Positions 55,024 through 63,110 of a stretch of DNA of 64,000 nt are shown here, piece after piece (position 1 is the stretch's first letter; each line of letters begins with the position of its first letter). A program made the translations under genes and the position numbers. The DNA comes from Pantoea sp. BAV 3049 (GTDB lineage: Bacteria; Pseudomonadota; Gammaproteobacteria; Enterobacterales; Enterobacteriaceae). The notes below the pieces were generated by a model, which worked only from the letters and a program-made list of their open reading frames with translations, did not search any database and was not told the origin of the DNA. The stretch lies in assembly GCF_009765445.1 (NCBI RefSeq), contig NZ_WHOY01000031.1:2996415-3060414 (forward strand), read 5' to 3'.

Positions 55024-55402
55024 TAAATCATTAGCCACTTTAGCATTGTTTTTTCTGATGTTGGGTAGCAGCATGCTAATAATCTCTCTGTTAATTTATG
55101 CGGTTAAAAGGAGAGAGTATTACAAGCTAGTTACATCATATACTGAAAAGTATATATTCCCCCCCCCCTGTTCCTTTTGGCACATGATGGGATTTTTTGG
55201 TGCGTTCCCGGTTTTGCATTTTTTTATAAAATTAAAAAAGGGGAAAAAAATATTTTTTATGGATCGTAACGATCCTGCTTATACTTTCTTTGATAATAAA
55301 GATATCGTTATACACACATGGATGAAGTTCTTCTCTTTCCTTTGGATGGCAGCAACGGTGTGTTATCTCTTGTTTGCTTTTTTTGGCCTGCTTTTACCAT
55401 AA
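55013..55402 (+). CDS. Small multi-span membrane protein, putative immunity partner
   Basis: This 129-residue protein has about four hydrophobic stretches (LATLALFFLMLGSSMLIISLL, FWHMMGFFGAFPVLHFF, FFSFLWMAATVCYLLFAFFGLLL). It overlaps the effector-like gene by 11 bp, the usual layout of effector and immunity genes. Codons are AT-rich. A run of ten C (55159-55168) encodes three prolines and a following Cys; slippage would shift the frame. Immunity function is inferred from size, membrane nature and overlap only. Confidence 0.6.
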   Translation: MISNKSLATLALFFLMLGSSMLIISLLIYAVKRREYYKLVTSYTEKYIFPPPCSFWHMMGFFGAFPVLHFFIKLKKGKKIFFMDRNDPAYTFFDNKDIVIHTWMKFFSFLWMAATVCYLLFAFFGLLLP

Positions 55403-55407
55403 TCACT

Positions 55408-55428
55408 AAGGCCCATACCAGGGCCTTT
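55408..55428 (+). terminator. Terminator after the effector/immunity pair
   Basis: AAGGCCC (55408-55414), loop ATACCA, GGGCCTT (55421-55427), then T. It lies five bases past the stop; the T-run is short. Confidence 0.6.
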
Positions 55429-55524
55429 GCTCAGCATCAGTTATCCATTTCCAACCTGACATCCAGCATCGACAGACAGCCGTCAATAAACCTCTCTGCC
55501 ATCTGAATTTACAACGGGCAAAAA

Positions 55525-56595
55525 TTATTTACTGACTTTCTCATCCACCGCTTCAGGATTGCGGGTGATAAACATCGCATCGCCGTAGCTGAAGAAGCGG
55601 TACTGATCCGCTACCGCCTGCTGATAAGCCTGCATGGTGTTGCGGTAACCGGCAAAGGCCGAGACCAGCATAATCAGCGTGGATTCCGGCAGGTGGAAGT
55701 TGGTCACCAGCGCATCAATCACCTGATACTGGTAGCCCGGAAAGATAAAGATTTTGGTGTCATCGAAGAACGGCGCTATCAGCGCGTCGGTTGCTGCCTG
55801 CGCCGCGCTTTCCAGCGAACGGACAGAAGTTGTGCCCACGGCCACCACGCGATTTCCGCGAGCCTTGCAGGCCAACACGGCATCAACCACTTCCTGCGGC
55901 ACTTCGGCATATTCGGCATGCATGATGTGGTCTTCGATACTCTCCACCCGCACCGGCTGGAAAGTTCCCGCGCCAACGTGCAGAGTGACGAAAGCGGTTT
56001 CAATCCCCTTAACCCGCAATGCTTCAAGCATCGGTTGATCAAAATGCAGACCGGCGGTCGGCGCGGCAACAGCCCCAGGACGTTCGCTGTAGACTGTCTG
56101 ATACAGCTCGCGGTCCGCCTCTTCATCCGGACGATCAATATAAGGAGGCAGCGGCATATGGCCAACGGCGTTGAGGATATCCAGCACTGCACGTTCATCG
56201 TCAAAGTGAAGCTCAAACAGCGCATCGTGACGGGCGACCATAGTGGCCCTGACGCTTTCGTCGTCACCAAGCAGCAGTTCAGTGCCTGGTTTTGGCGCTT
56301 TAGAGGAACGTACGTGAGCCAGCACGCGGTGATCGTCCAACATCCGTTCCACCAGAACTTCAATTTTCCCACCGCTGGCCTTGCGACCAAATACTCGCGC
56401 TGGAATCACCCGCGTGTTGTTGAACACCAGCAGGTCGCCCGGATTGAGTTTATCCAGTAAATCGGTGAACACCCCATGCGTCAGCTCGCCGTCCGGCCCA
56501 TTAAGGGACAGAAGACGGCATCCGCTGCGTTGGGCCTGCGGATAGTGGGCAATCAAAGAATCGGGCAACTCAAAAGAAAAATCGGCAACGCGCAT
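55525..56595 (-). CDS. queA: QueA, S-adenosylmethionine:tRNA ribosyltransferase-isomerase
   Basis: The 356-residue enzyme adds a cyclopentanediol ring from SAM to preQ1 in tRNA, giving epoxyqueuosine. It shows [51 protein letters not shown] and [12 protein letters not shown]. The start [19 protein letters not shown] matches E. coli. In E. coli queA is directly followed by tgt; here the effector pair intervenes. Confidence 0.97.
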   Translation of the reverse strand: MRVADFSFELPDSLIAHYPQAQRSGCRLLSLNGPDGELTHGVFTDLLDKLNPGDLLVFNNTRVIPARVFGRKASGGKIEVLVERMLDDHRVLAHVRSSKAPKPGTELLLGDDESVRATMVARHDALFELHFDDERAVLDILNAVGHMPLPPYIDRPDEEADRELYQTVYSERPGAVAAPTAGLHFDQPMLEALRVKGIETAFVTLHVGAGTFQPVRVESIEDHIMHAEYAEVPQEVVDAVLACKARGNRVVAVGTTSVRSLESAAQAATDALIAPFFDDTKIFIFPGYQYQVIDALVTNFHLPESTLIMLVSAFAGYRNTMQAYQQAVADQYRFFSYGDAMFITRNPEAVDEKVSK

Positions 56596-56711
56596 GGTCA
56601 TTCACTGTCAGGGAAATCAGGGGGCACATTCTAGCTGAAATCCCGCTATATCTAAACAACCGTGAGATAACGCCGCTGTGATGGCAATGAATAAGGCGAT
56701 ATACTCCCCCG

Positions 56712-57293
56712 ATGAACTTTCTTGCCCATCTCCATCTCGCTTCACTGGCTGACAGCTCCCTGATCGGTAATCTGATGGCCGACTTTGTGCGCGGCAATCC
56801 GCGCGAGGTCTGGCCGGAAAAGGTTGCAGCAGGGATTCTGCTGCACCGGCGTATCGACGTGATGACCGATTCGCTGCCTGAAGTGCGGGCAGCGCGCAGT
56901 TTATTCCGGCCAGAAACTTATCGTGTAGCCCCGATTACGCTGGACGTTATCTGGGATCATTTTCTGTCATTAAACTGGGATAAAATTCACCCGGAAAAAT
57001 CTTTGCCAGCTTTTCTGGCCAATTGCAGAAGTGTGATCGAACCGAAATTACACACCACACCGGAGCGGTTCCGCACACTTAATCTTTACTTATGGACCGA
57101 CCGCTGGATGGAGAAGTATGCCGAAGCGGCTTATTTGCAGAGTGTATTAAGCGGCATGGCCAGCCGTCGTCCCCGCCTGGCGGCATTGACGGACTCGTTC
57201 CAGGATTTCATCGCGCATTATCAGCAATTTAGCGAACTCTTCTGGCAGTTCTACCCGCAGATGATGGCAAAAGCTTCGCAGCAGGCTCTCTGA
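56712..57293 (+). CDS. acpH: AcpH, acyl-carrier-protein phosphodiesterase
   Basis: The 193-residue HD-like phosphodiesterase (MNFLAHLHLASLADSSLIGNLMADFVRG, LLHRRIDVMTDSLPEVRAARSLF) removes 4'-phosphopantetheine from ACP. It is divergent from queA, as in E. coli (yajB). Confidence 0.95.
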   Translation: MNFLAHLHLASLADSSLIGNLMADFVRGNPREVWPEKVAAGILLHRRIDVMTDSLPEVRAARSLFRPETYRVAPITLDVIWDHFLSLNWDKIHPEKSLPAFLANCRSVIEPKLHTTPERFRTLNLYLWTDRWMEKYAEAAYLQSVLSGMASRRPRLAALTDSFQDFIAHYQQFSELFWQFYPQMMAKASQQAL

Positions 57294-57374
57294 GCGGCAG
57301 ATAAACGCATAACCCTTGCCCTTTTGGCAAAAAAGGTTATTGTATGAGGCTTCCTTGTGAATAATTTTTTTTCG

Positions 57375-57441
57375 ATAGGTTTAACCTATCGGAACAATCG
57401 ATGAATTACGCTGGTTCGTGGGCCGAAGTCGCCCGTATACT
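57375..57441 (+). promoter_or_regulatory. OxyR-type operator and promoter of the peroxiredoxin gene
   Basis: ATAGGTTTAACCTAT (57375-57389) matches the OxyR half-operator ATAGnTnnnAnCTAT at every defined base and extends to the palindrome GATAGGTT-T-AACCTATC. After the expected 7 bp a degraded second half begins with ATCG (57397). A -10 TATACT (57436-57441) lies downstream with only a weak -35 (TGGTTC, 57412-57417, 18 bp spacing), as in activator-dependent promoters. OxyR activation by peroxide is therefore expected. Confidence 0.75.
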
Positions 57442-57485
57442 TGCGTTCTTGTCTTCTTAATCTAACTACCTTTACAGGAGTGAAC

Positions 57486-58088
57486 ATGGTCCTGGTAACT
57501 CGTCAAGCCCCTGATTTTACTGCCGCAGCTGTGCTGGGCAACGGTGAAATCGTTGAAAACTTCAACTTTAAAAAACACACCGCTGGTAAAGCCACCGTTG
57601 TGTTCTTTTGGCCAATGGATTTCACTTTCGTTTGCCCTTCTGAACTGATCGCTTTCGACAAGCGTTACGAAGAGTTCCAGAAGCGCGGTGTGGAAGTTGT
57701 AGGCGTTTCCTTCGACTCCGAGTTCGTACACAACGCATGGCGTAAAACTCCAATTGAAAAAGGCGGCATCGGCGAAGTGAAATACGCCATGGTTGCTGAC
57801 ATCAAGCGTGAAATCCAGAAAGCCTACGGCATCGAGCACCCGGACGCAGGCGTTGCGCTGCGCGGTTCATTCCTGATCGACAAAGCCGGTGTGGTCCGCC
57901 ACCAGGTTGTTAACGATCTGCCGCTGGGTCGTAACGTAGACGAAATGCTGCGTATGGTTGACGCGCTGCAGTTCCACGAAGAGCACGGCGAAGTGTGCCC
58001 GGCTCAGTGGGAAAAAGGAAAAGAAGGTATGGGCGCGTCTCCGGATGGCGTGGCCAAATACCTGTCTGAGAACGCTGGCAAGCTGTAA
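57486..58088 (+). CDS. Peroxiredoxin C (typical 2-Cys peroxiredoxin, AhpC/TSA family)
   Basis: The 200-residue peroxidase has the peroxidatic Cys in FWPMDFTFVCPSELIAF (about residue 50) and the resolving Cys in HGEVCPAQWEKG (about residue 170). It reduces peroxides using thiol donors. The GGLG-like and C-terminal segments follow the sensitive 2-Cys type. Start MVLVTRQAPDF follows CAGGAG by seven bases; 15 in-frame codons upstream are unsupported. It is not the AhpC of the ahpCF operon; no ahpF is nearby. E. coli K-12 lacks it at this place. Confidence 0.92.
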   Translation: MVLVTRQAPDFTAAAVLGNGEIVENFNFKKHTAGKATVVFFWPMDFTFVCPSELIAFDKRYEEFQKRGVEVVGVSFDSEFVHNAWRKTPIEKGGIGEVKYAMVADIKREIQKAYGIEHPDAGVALRGSFLIDKAGVVRHQVVNDLPLGRNVDEMLRMVDALQFHEEHGEVCPAQWEKGKEGMGASPDGVAKYLSENAGKL

Positions 58089-58110
58089 TCGCCGCCTCTT
58101 AGTCCGAAAA

Positions 58111-58136
58111 AGCCCGCAAATGCGGGCTTTTTTTTG
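58111..58136 (+). terminator. Terminator after the peroxiredoxin gene
   Basis: AGCCCGCA (58111-58118), loop AA, TGCGGGCT (58121-58128), then seven more T. A strong Rho-independent terminator 22 bp past the stop. Confidence 0.92.
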
Positions 58137-58191
58137 CGCCTGAGATAAGGCCAGGGCATGCTGACCGTTGTCTTCAGCCGAAAGCGCATGG

Positions 58192-59475
58192 ATGAACCTG
58201 ATGCCCGATGTGATCAAAACCTTCCCGATAGTGATGCTGGCCGCAGCGCTGGCTGCTCCTTTTCTGGCCCACGCCGCCCCCCATTACACCCTGGAAAAAG
58301 TGGTGGAAGTCAGCCGCCACGGTGTCCGCCCGCCCTCTCCTGATAACCGTAAAGAGATTGAAGCCGGAACGGCGCGATCCTGGGCCAACTGGCTGACACC
58401 GGACGGCGACCTCACCGGCCATGGCTACACCGCAGTCTGGCTGAAGGGGCAATATGAAAGTCAGCGTTATCACCAGCTCGGCCTGCTGAAAGACGGCTGT
58501 CCTGCCAGCGGAGAATTCTACGTTCGCGCCAGCCCGCTCCAGCGAACCCGGGCGACGGCGAAAGCGCTGACGGAAGCGGCTTTCCCTGGCTGCAACATTG
58601 CCATTATCAGTGAAAAAGAAGATCCCCTTTTCTTTACCCCGGCTAAAAAAGCCAGCCCTGAAGAGGCTGAAGCAACCCGTCAGCAGGCGCTGCAGGCAAT
58701 GGGCGGTAACCTTGCCAGCGCTCAGCAACGCTTACAGCCGCAAATTGGCGCACTAAGAAAGGCAGTCTGCCCGCCAGGGCAAAGCTGCCCGATCTTCAGC
58801 CAGCCATGGGAACTGAAAAGCTGGTCGTCCGGTGGTGTTGGCATCAAAGGTCTGGACTCGCTGGCGGCGATGGCCGAAACGATCCGGCTGGAATACAGCG
58901 AGAACAAACCCACCGCTCAGGTGGCATTCGGGCATGCCCGCAGTGCTGAAGAGGTTGCCAGACTGCTGCCGCTGCTGACCGCAAAATATGATTACACCAA
59001 CGATCTGCAAGGCCCGGCACAGCGCGGTGCTTCGCTACTGATGGATCAGATTTCCAGAGCGCTGCAACAGGGTGTAACCGACCAGCAAAATGCCCCACCT
59101 GACGTCCGCTGGCTGCTGTACGTGGCGCATGATATCAATATCTCCTGGCTGCGTACCCTGCTGGACTTCCGCTGGCAGCAAGGCCTCTATCCCCCGGGCA
59201 ATATTCCTCCCGGCGGCAGCCTGGTGTTTGAACGCTGGCGCAATGACCACCAGCAACGTTTTATCCGCATCTATTTTCAGTCGCAGGGTCTGGATCAGCT
59301 GCGCCAGCTGACGCCACTCAGTCAGCGCAATCCTCCGTTGCTCAGCGAGCTGAAGTTCACTGGCTGCAAGGCAACCCCGGTGGGCACGCTTTGCCCATAT
59401 GACATATCACTGCAACGTATTGAGAAGAATATAGATCGTTCGTCGATCGCACCGATCGACTCTCCGCAACCATGA
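58192..59475 (+). CDS. Periplasmic histidine acid phosphatase (phytase/AppA-like)
   Basis: The roughly 427-residue protein has a signal peptide (IKTFPIVMLAAALAAPFL, cleavage near AHA), the active-site motif SRHGVRPPS (RHGxRxP) and the proton-donor region AHDINI (HD). The late block PPGGSLVFERWR is shared with the AppA phytases and glucose-1-phosphatase (Agp). It removes phosphate from organic phosphates in the periplasm; phytate or glucose 1-phosphate are the likely substrates. Start 58192 or 58201 both fit; no ribosome site decides. An inositol monophosphatase-type gene follows after 15 bp. Confidence 0.85.
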   Translation: MNLMPDVIKTFPIVMLAAALAAPFLAHAAPHYTLEKVVEVSRHGVRPPSPDNRKEIEAGTARSWANWLTPDGDLTGHGYTAVWLKGQYESQRYHQLGLLKDGCPASGEFYVRASPLQRTRATAKALTEAAFPGCNIAIISEKEDPLFFTPAKKASPEEAEATRQQALQAMGGNLASAQQRLQPQIGALRKAVCPPGQSCPIFSQPWELKSWSSGGVGIKGLDSLAAMAETIRLEYSENKPTAQVAFGHARSAEEVARLLPLLTAKYDYTNDLQGPAQRGASLLMDQISRALQQGVTDQQNAPPDVRWLLYVAHDINISWLRTLLDFRWQQGLYPPGNIPPGGSLVFERWRNDHQQRFIRIYFQSQGLDQLRQLTPLSQRNPPLLSELKFTGCKATPVGTLCPYDISLQRIEKNIDRSSIAPIDSPQP

Positions 59476-59490
59476 CCTGAGGAGTGGACC

Positions 59491-60282
59491 GTGACGCCAG
59501 AGGCTTTACAACAACGCTATCTTTTTGCCCGTGAGGTGGCCGGAGAGGCTGCCGCTTTTGCCTTTTCGTTCTTCCGGCAGCGCGCCCAGCTGGCTGTTGA
59601 ACGCAAGGAGGGTAACATGCAGGATCTGGTCAGCCGTGCCGATCGGGAAGTGGAAGATCTGATCCGTAACCGGCTGAAGCAGCAGTTCCCGCAGGATGGT
59701 TTTCTCGGCGAAGAAGGCGGTGGAACACAGGCAGATGCTGCCTGTCTGTGGGTGGTGGATCCGATTGATGGCACCAGCTGTTTTCTCAACGGCCTGCCAG
59801 CCTAGTGCGTCTCCATTGCGGTAATTGTTGACGGTGAACCCGCCATCGGCGTGATCTGCGATCCTAACCATGATGAAGTGTTCCACGCCTGCAAGGGTGG
59901 CGGAGCCTGGCTGAATGATGCGCCAATGCAGGTCCATCCGGGGCTGACGCTAAAAGAAGGCGTGACCGGGATCAGCAACTCACCAAAGATTGCACCGGAA
60001 ATCATCACCGGATTTATTCAGCGCCTGCTACTGCAGGAGGGTATGTTTGTCCGCCTGGGATCGGGTGCACTGACGGCGGCATGGGTAGCGGCTGGTCGCC
60101 TGATTGGCTTTTACGAACCGCATACCAATGCATGGGATGCGCTGGCAGGGCTGGTGCTGGTCAGGGAAGCTGGCGGCGTCAGTAATGATTTTCTGGCCGG
60201 AAATGGCCTGAGGAACGGCAATGCGATCCTGCTGGGGAACCCGACGATTTACGAACAGATTAAGGCACTGTCTGACCATTAA
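59491..60282 (+). pseudogene. Inositol monophosphatase family gene interrupted by an in-frame amber codon
   Basis: One reading frame of 264 codons encodes an inositol monophosphatase: GEEGGG (metal Glu), DPIDGTSCF (metal Asp pair), and the C-terminal NAWDALAGLVLVREAGG motif. Codon 105 is TAG (59803-59805), where relatives have Trp before CVSIAVI, so one G-to-A change (TGG to TAG) explains it. No frameshift is present. The first piece lacks the last metal-binding motif, so without amber suppression the product is inactive. The start is GTG with GAGGAG seven bases upstream. Full-length relatives act on inositol phosphates or similar sugar phosphates. Confidence 0.85.
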
Positions 60283-60891
60283 CAACGCAGGTCAAACTAC
60301 CCTCAGAACAGATGATTTATCATTAATATCTACTATGTCAGGGGGGATATCATTTTTTTCTTTGCGCTATATGGGAAAAATTTTTACCAAGGATTACTTG
60401 ATGCTGAAAAACCTTTTTTTATTAAGGTTTTTTAACAAAATTTGATCTATTCTTTGGTGCAATTTTTCTTTGGTTATCAAGACTGGCATAGGCAACATGG
60501 TTGATTATATTTATTAGCAATTAAATATCGTGGCTTACGGAATCCCAGCCCCTGGCTGTTGGGATTTTACTTTACACACCTGTCAGTTATCGCCACTTCT
60601 TAGCCAGCCTGGTAACCAACGCCTTCTACTCAATCAGCACTTCCTCACTCTTCACTCTCTCGAATCCAGGCGCCCTAACCCAATAGCCCATTGTATGACC
60701 GACAGTAGAGGCTGGCGTTTAATGCAATCCCAGATATAGCTCACAGTGTTATGCCAGACTTTAATTGAAATCTGTTCTGCCTTATGATGTTGCACAGCAT
60801 AATAACTCCCTAAAGGTGGCAGACATATCCCACACGCAGGGAGATAAAGGACTGAATGCAGTGAAAGAGAAGCTTACCTCGCTAAAATAAT
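60283..60891. other. AT-rich gap after the inositol monophosphatase pseudogene
   Basis: These 609 bp contain no convincing gene. A hairpin AATCCCA (60541-60547) / TGGGATT (60560-60566) followed by TT may be a terminator. Short open frames here (up to about 74 codons) have no protein-like character. It may be decayed DNA of an earlier insertion. Confidence 0.45.
60541..60568 (+). terminator. Possible terminator in the AT-rich gap
   Basis: AATCCCA (60541-60547) and TGGGATT (60560-60566) form a 7 bp stem ending TTTT, about 260 bp past the pseudogene stop. Confidence 0.45.
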
Positions 60892-61461
60892 ATGAAAAAT
60901 AATTTTTATTTTGAAAACAAAAAGGAAAAACACCTTTTAGTGATTATTGCTATCGCAATCCTGGGATTATGGTTTTGGTATATGTTATGGGCCTCCGGTA
61001 TCGGAAGACGTACGGTGTTAATGAAAACCATACCCGAATTGACGACATACATCACCGTCGGGAGTATCATCGGACTTTTTTTTGCCGGGCACACCACCTA
61101 TTACCGACCTGTGGGTCGAACACCAATCTATGTTCTGAAATCTTTTGGAGGTGGTTTTTGCATCGGCTTAGTAAGCATTTTAAACTTCTATGATGTTTGT
61201 GTTTATCTTGTACCCGGAGAGATAAATCAATATAAATCTGAGTATGAGATAACTTTTCCTGGTCCATCGACAGGAAAGTCCAGTCACTGTGAAGCCGGAT
61301 TATGGATTAAAGACGCCCATACACAGAGGTGGATCCAACTTTGCACAAACAGGACAGAATTATATCAGAAGCAAAGTCCGGGTATGAACAAAGTCCGGGT
61401 AACGGCACGCAGCAACAATCTGGGTTCTTATATTCTGGACTATCAGTTTATTTACAAATAA
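60892..61461 (+). CDS. Unknown inner-membrane protein with a periplasmic C-terminal domain
   Basis: This 189-residue protein has three probable membrane spans (about 13-33, 48-68 and 80-105) and a soluble C-terminal part (about 110-189) with two cysteines (SSHCEAGLWI and IQLCTNR) that could form a disulfide outside the cytoplasm. I do not recognise a named family; the layout recalls proteins next to type VI secretion or Rhs loci, some of them immunity proteins. The gene is AT-rich and poor in ribosome-site signal. Its neighbours are also unknown. Confidence 0.6.
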   Translation: MKNNFYFENKKEKHLLVIIAIAILGLWFWYMLWASGIGRRTVLMKTIPELTTYITVGSIIGLFFAGHTTYYRPVGRTPIYVLKSFGGGFCIGLVSILNFYDVCVYLVPGEINQYKSEYEITFPGPSTGKSSHCEAGLWIKDAHTQRWIQLCTNRTELYQKQSPGMNKVRVTARSNNLGSYILDYQFIYK

Positions 61462-61761
61462 TCCACTCCATCTGATATGAATAACAATCATTAAGTCTGT
61501 GTTCAATCTTTCGGGCTGGCTCTGATAAATACCAAACAGACGTGTTCCTGCTTTACTGGGCTGAAAGCCAGCTTCCGAGACTGTTAGCGCAGAAAAACTA
61601 ATTATTTCATTGAATGAGTAAACAGAAACACATAGACTCACTGTGCTTCTCTTTTATTACAATCAGGTTTTTCTCAGTTATTCAACCATACTTACGAAGT
61701 AACTGGATGCACCTGAAACCGAAAGGAACCATTGCTCATCATTTGTTAAAGGATTAATAGA
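61462..61761. other. AT-rich gap between two unknown membrane-protein genes
   Basis: These 300 bp show no gene, clear promoter or repeat. Confidence 0.4.
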
Positions 61762-62256
61762 ATGTCGTGTCATCATTGTGAAACCAACAGCGCCAATCCG
61801 GAATCCGGATTGTGTGATAGTTGCGAAAAAAAAGAAAAGGAGAGAATTAATGGCTGGCTGTATCTTCCGGCTCTGGGGCTGATCCTCAGTTTGATATTTA
61901 TCCCTTTCAATATTTACCACTATTTAAACTTAATTATTTCCCATTTTAAAGAAACAGCGTTTATCAGTTACTATGCAATCACGCTGATTGTATCCATGTT
62001 CGCAATGTATATCGTGACGGTCATGGCGACCTGGTTTTTCCTCCGAAAGGCCAGTAAAACCCGTAACATGATGATTATCTATTATTTTTCAGGTCTGATT
62101 TTATCTCTCATTTTAACTGTCGTCCCAATTGTACTGTACAAGGTTACTCTTCAAAATCATGACGTTGGGATTCTGACCGGTTCCATTATCGGGACAGTTA
62201 TTTGGGTACCTTATTTTATTCTTTCCAAAAGAGTCAGAGAAGTATTCGTTCGCTGA
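61762..62256 (+). CDS. DUF2569-like membrane protein with N-terminal zinc ribbon
   Basis: The 164-residue protein starts with a CxxC pair arrangement (MSCHHCET...GLCDSCEKKE) suggesting a small zinc ribbon, followed by INGWLYLPALGLILSLIFIPF and three more membrane spans. The 'GWLYLPALGLI' motif is that of DUF2569. Function unknown. AAAGGA lies about 14 nt before the ATG. Codons are AT-rich compared with the flanking core genes. Confidence 0.65.
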   Translation: MSCHHCETNSANPESGLCDSCEKKEKERINGWLYLPALGLILSLIFIPFNIYHYLNLIISHFKETAFISYYAITLIVSMFAMYIVTVMATWFFLRKASKTRNMMIIYYFSGLILSLILTVVPIVLYKVTLQNHDVGILTGSIIGTVIWVPYFILSKRVREVFVR

Positions 62257-62634
62257 AGGAAGTGAACTTTATCAACACAGCTTTGATCAATAAATTTCAG
62301 GCAGCGATCTGATTAATTCCGGTCACTGCCTGGAATCTTTACGTTCCTGAAACAGAGTCCCTGCAAAGGAAACATAATTTCCTTTCATCAACAGAAAAAA
62401 AATGCTCTGGGGAAATGATTACGGATTTCATTAACGGTATCCATTACTCTTTAAAAAAAATCCAATTATCTGATCTTCAATGCATTTTTATCAGGTTCTC
62501 ATACGTTTTAATCAAACTTTAAATCGTTAATTTTCGCCCTGCACGTCTTTTCCGGCAGCTTATATCGCCCTGTTGTTGCAAAAAAACTATTTTTCATTTC
62601 TATGGTATACATTTACTTCATTAAGGATGATGTA
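62257..62634. other. AT-rich gap before the Ail/Lom-like gene
   Basis: These 378 bp hold no gene. A hairpin CAGGCAG (62298-62304) / CTGCCTG (62326-62332) lies early in the gap. A promoter for the next gene is expected but not clear. Confidence 0.4.
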
Positions 62635-63039
62635 ATGAATAAATTATCAATTATCGCCATTTCACTTTCCTCCGTTGCCTTTTCCCCTTTTTCCACGGCT
62701 GAAAATCAGACAGTGACGACAGGTTACGCTCAAAGCAAGTTCCAGGACTTTGGTGATATTAAAGGGGGCAACCTGAAATATCGCTATGAGTGGGATTCAC
62801 CGTTCAGCATTATCGGCTCTTTCACCTATATGAGTAGTAAATTTGATCAGTCTTACTCTGAGGCTAAAGACAAGATAGAGCATCATGTTAAACTGACCTA
62901 TTACTCGCTGTCAGCAGGCCCGGCATATCGTTTCAATGATTATATCAGCCTTTATGGACTGATAGCAGGATTAACCGGCTACAGGAATTATCAGTCAGAA
63001 ATCAGAGATACGCTGATATCGCCTGAACAACCGAATTGA
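62635..63039 (+). CDS. Ail/Lom/OmpX-type outer-membrane protein, C-terminally truncated
   Basis: The 134-residue product has a signal peptide (cleavage near STA) and beta-strand repeats typical of the eight-stranded Ail/OmpX barrel (VTTGYAQSKFQD, GGNLKYRYEWDSPFSIIGSFTYMSS, YYSLSAGPAYRFNDYISLYGLIAGLTGY). Family members are about 165-180 residues and end in an aromatic residue (GVGYRF). Here the sequence stops at SPEQPN, losing about the last two strands and the insertion signal, and the proY terminator follows at once. It is probably non-functional. AAGGAT precedes ATG 62635. Confidence 0.6.
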   Translation: MNKLSIIAISLSSVAFSPFSTAENQTVTTGYAQSKFQDFGDIKGGNLKYRYEWDSPFSIIGSFTYMSSKFDQSYSEAKDKIEHHVKLTYYSLSAGPAYRFNDYISLYGLIAGLTGYRNYQSEIRDTLISPEQPN

Positions 63040-63040
63040 T

Positions 63041-63070
63041 AAAAAAGGGCCGGAGATTTCTCCGGCCCTT
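63041..63070 (-). terminator. Terminator after proY
   Basis: AAGGGCCGGAGA (63045-63056) and TCTCCGGCCCTT (63059-63070) form a 12 bp stem. Read on the minus strand it ends in TTTTTT. It begins two bases after the stop of the Ail/Lom-like gene, so it could serve both. Confidence 0.85.
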
Positions 63071-63110
63071 CTGAAAGGATGGCGTGACCACACTGAAAAA
63101 AACTGCAGAA

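Noticed and set aside
57309..57343. Hairpin TTGCC/GGCAA with ATAACC/GGTTAT arms after acpH, as a terminator
   Set aside because: It is followed by A, not T, on the acpH strand, so it does not look like a terminator for acpH.
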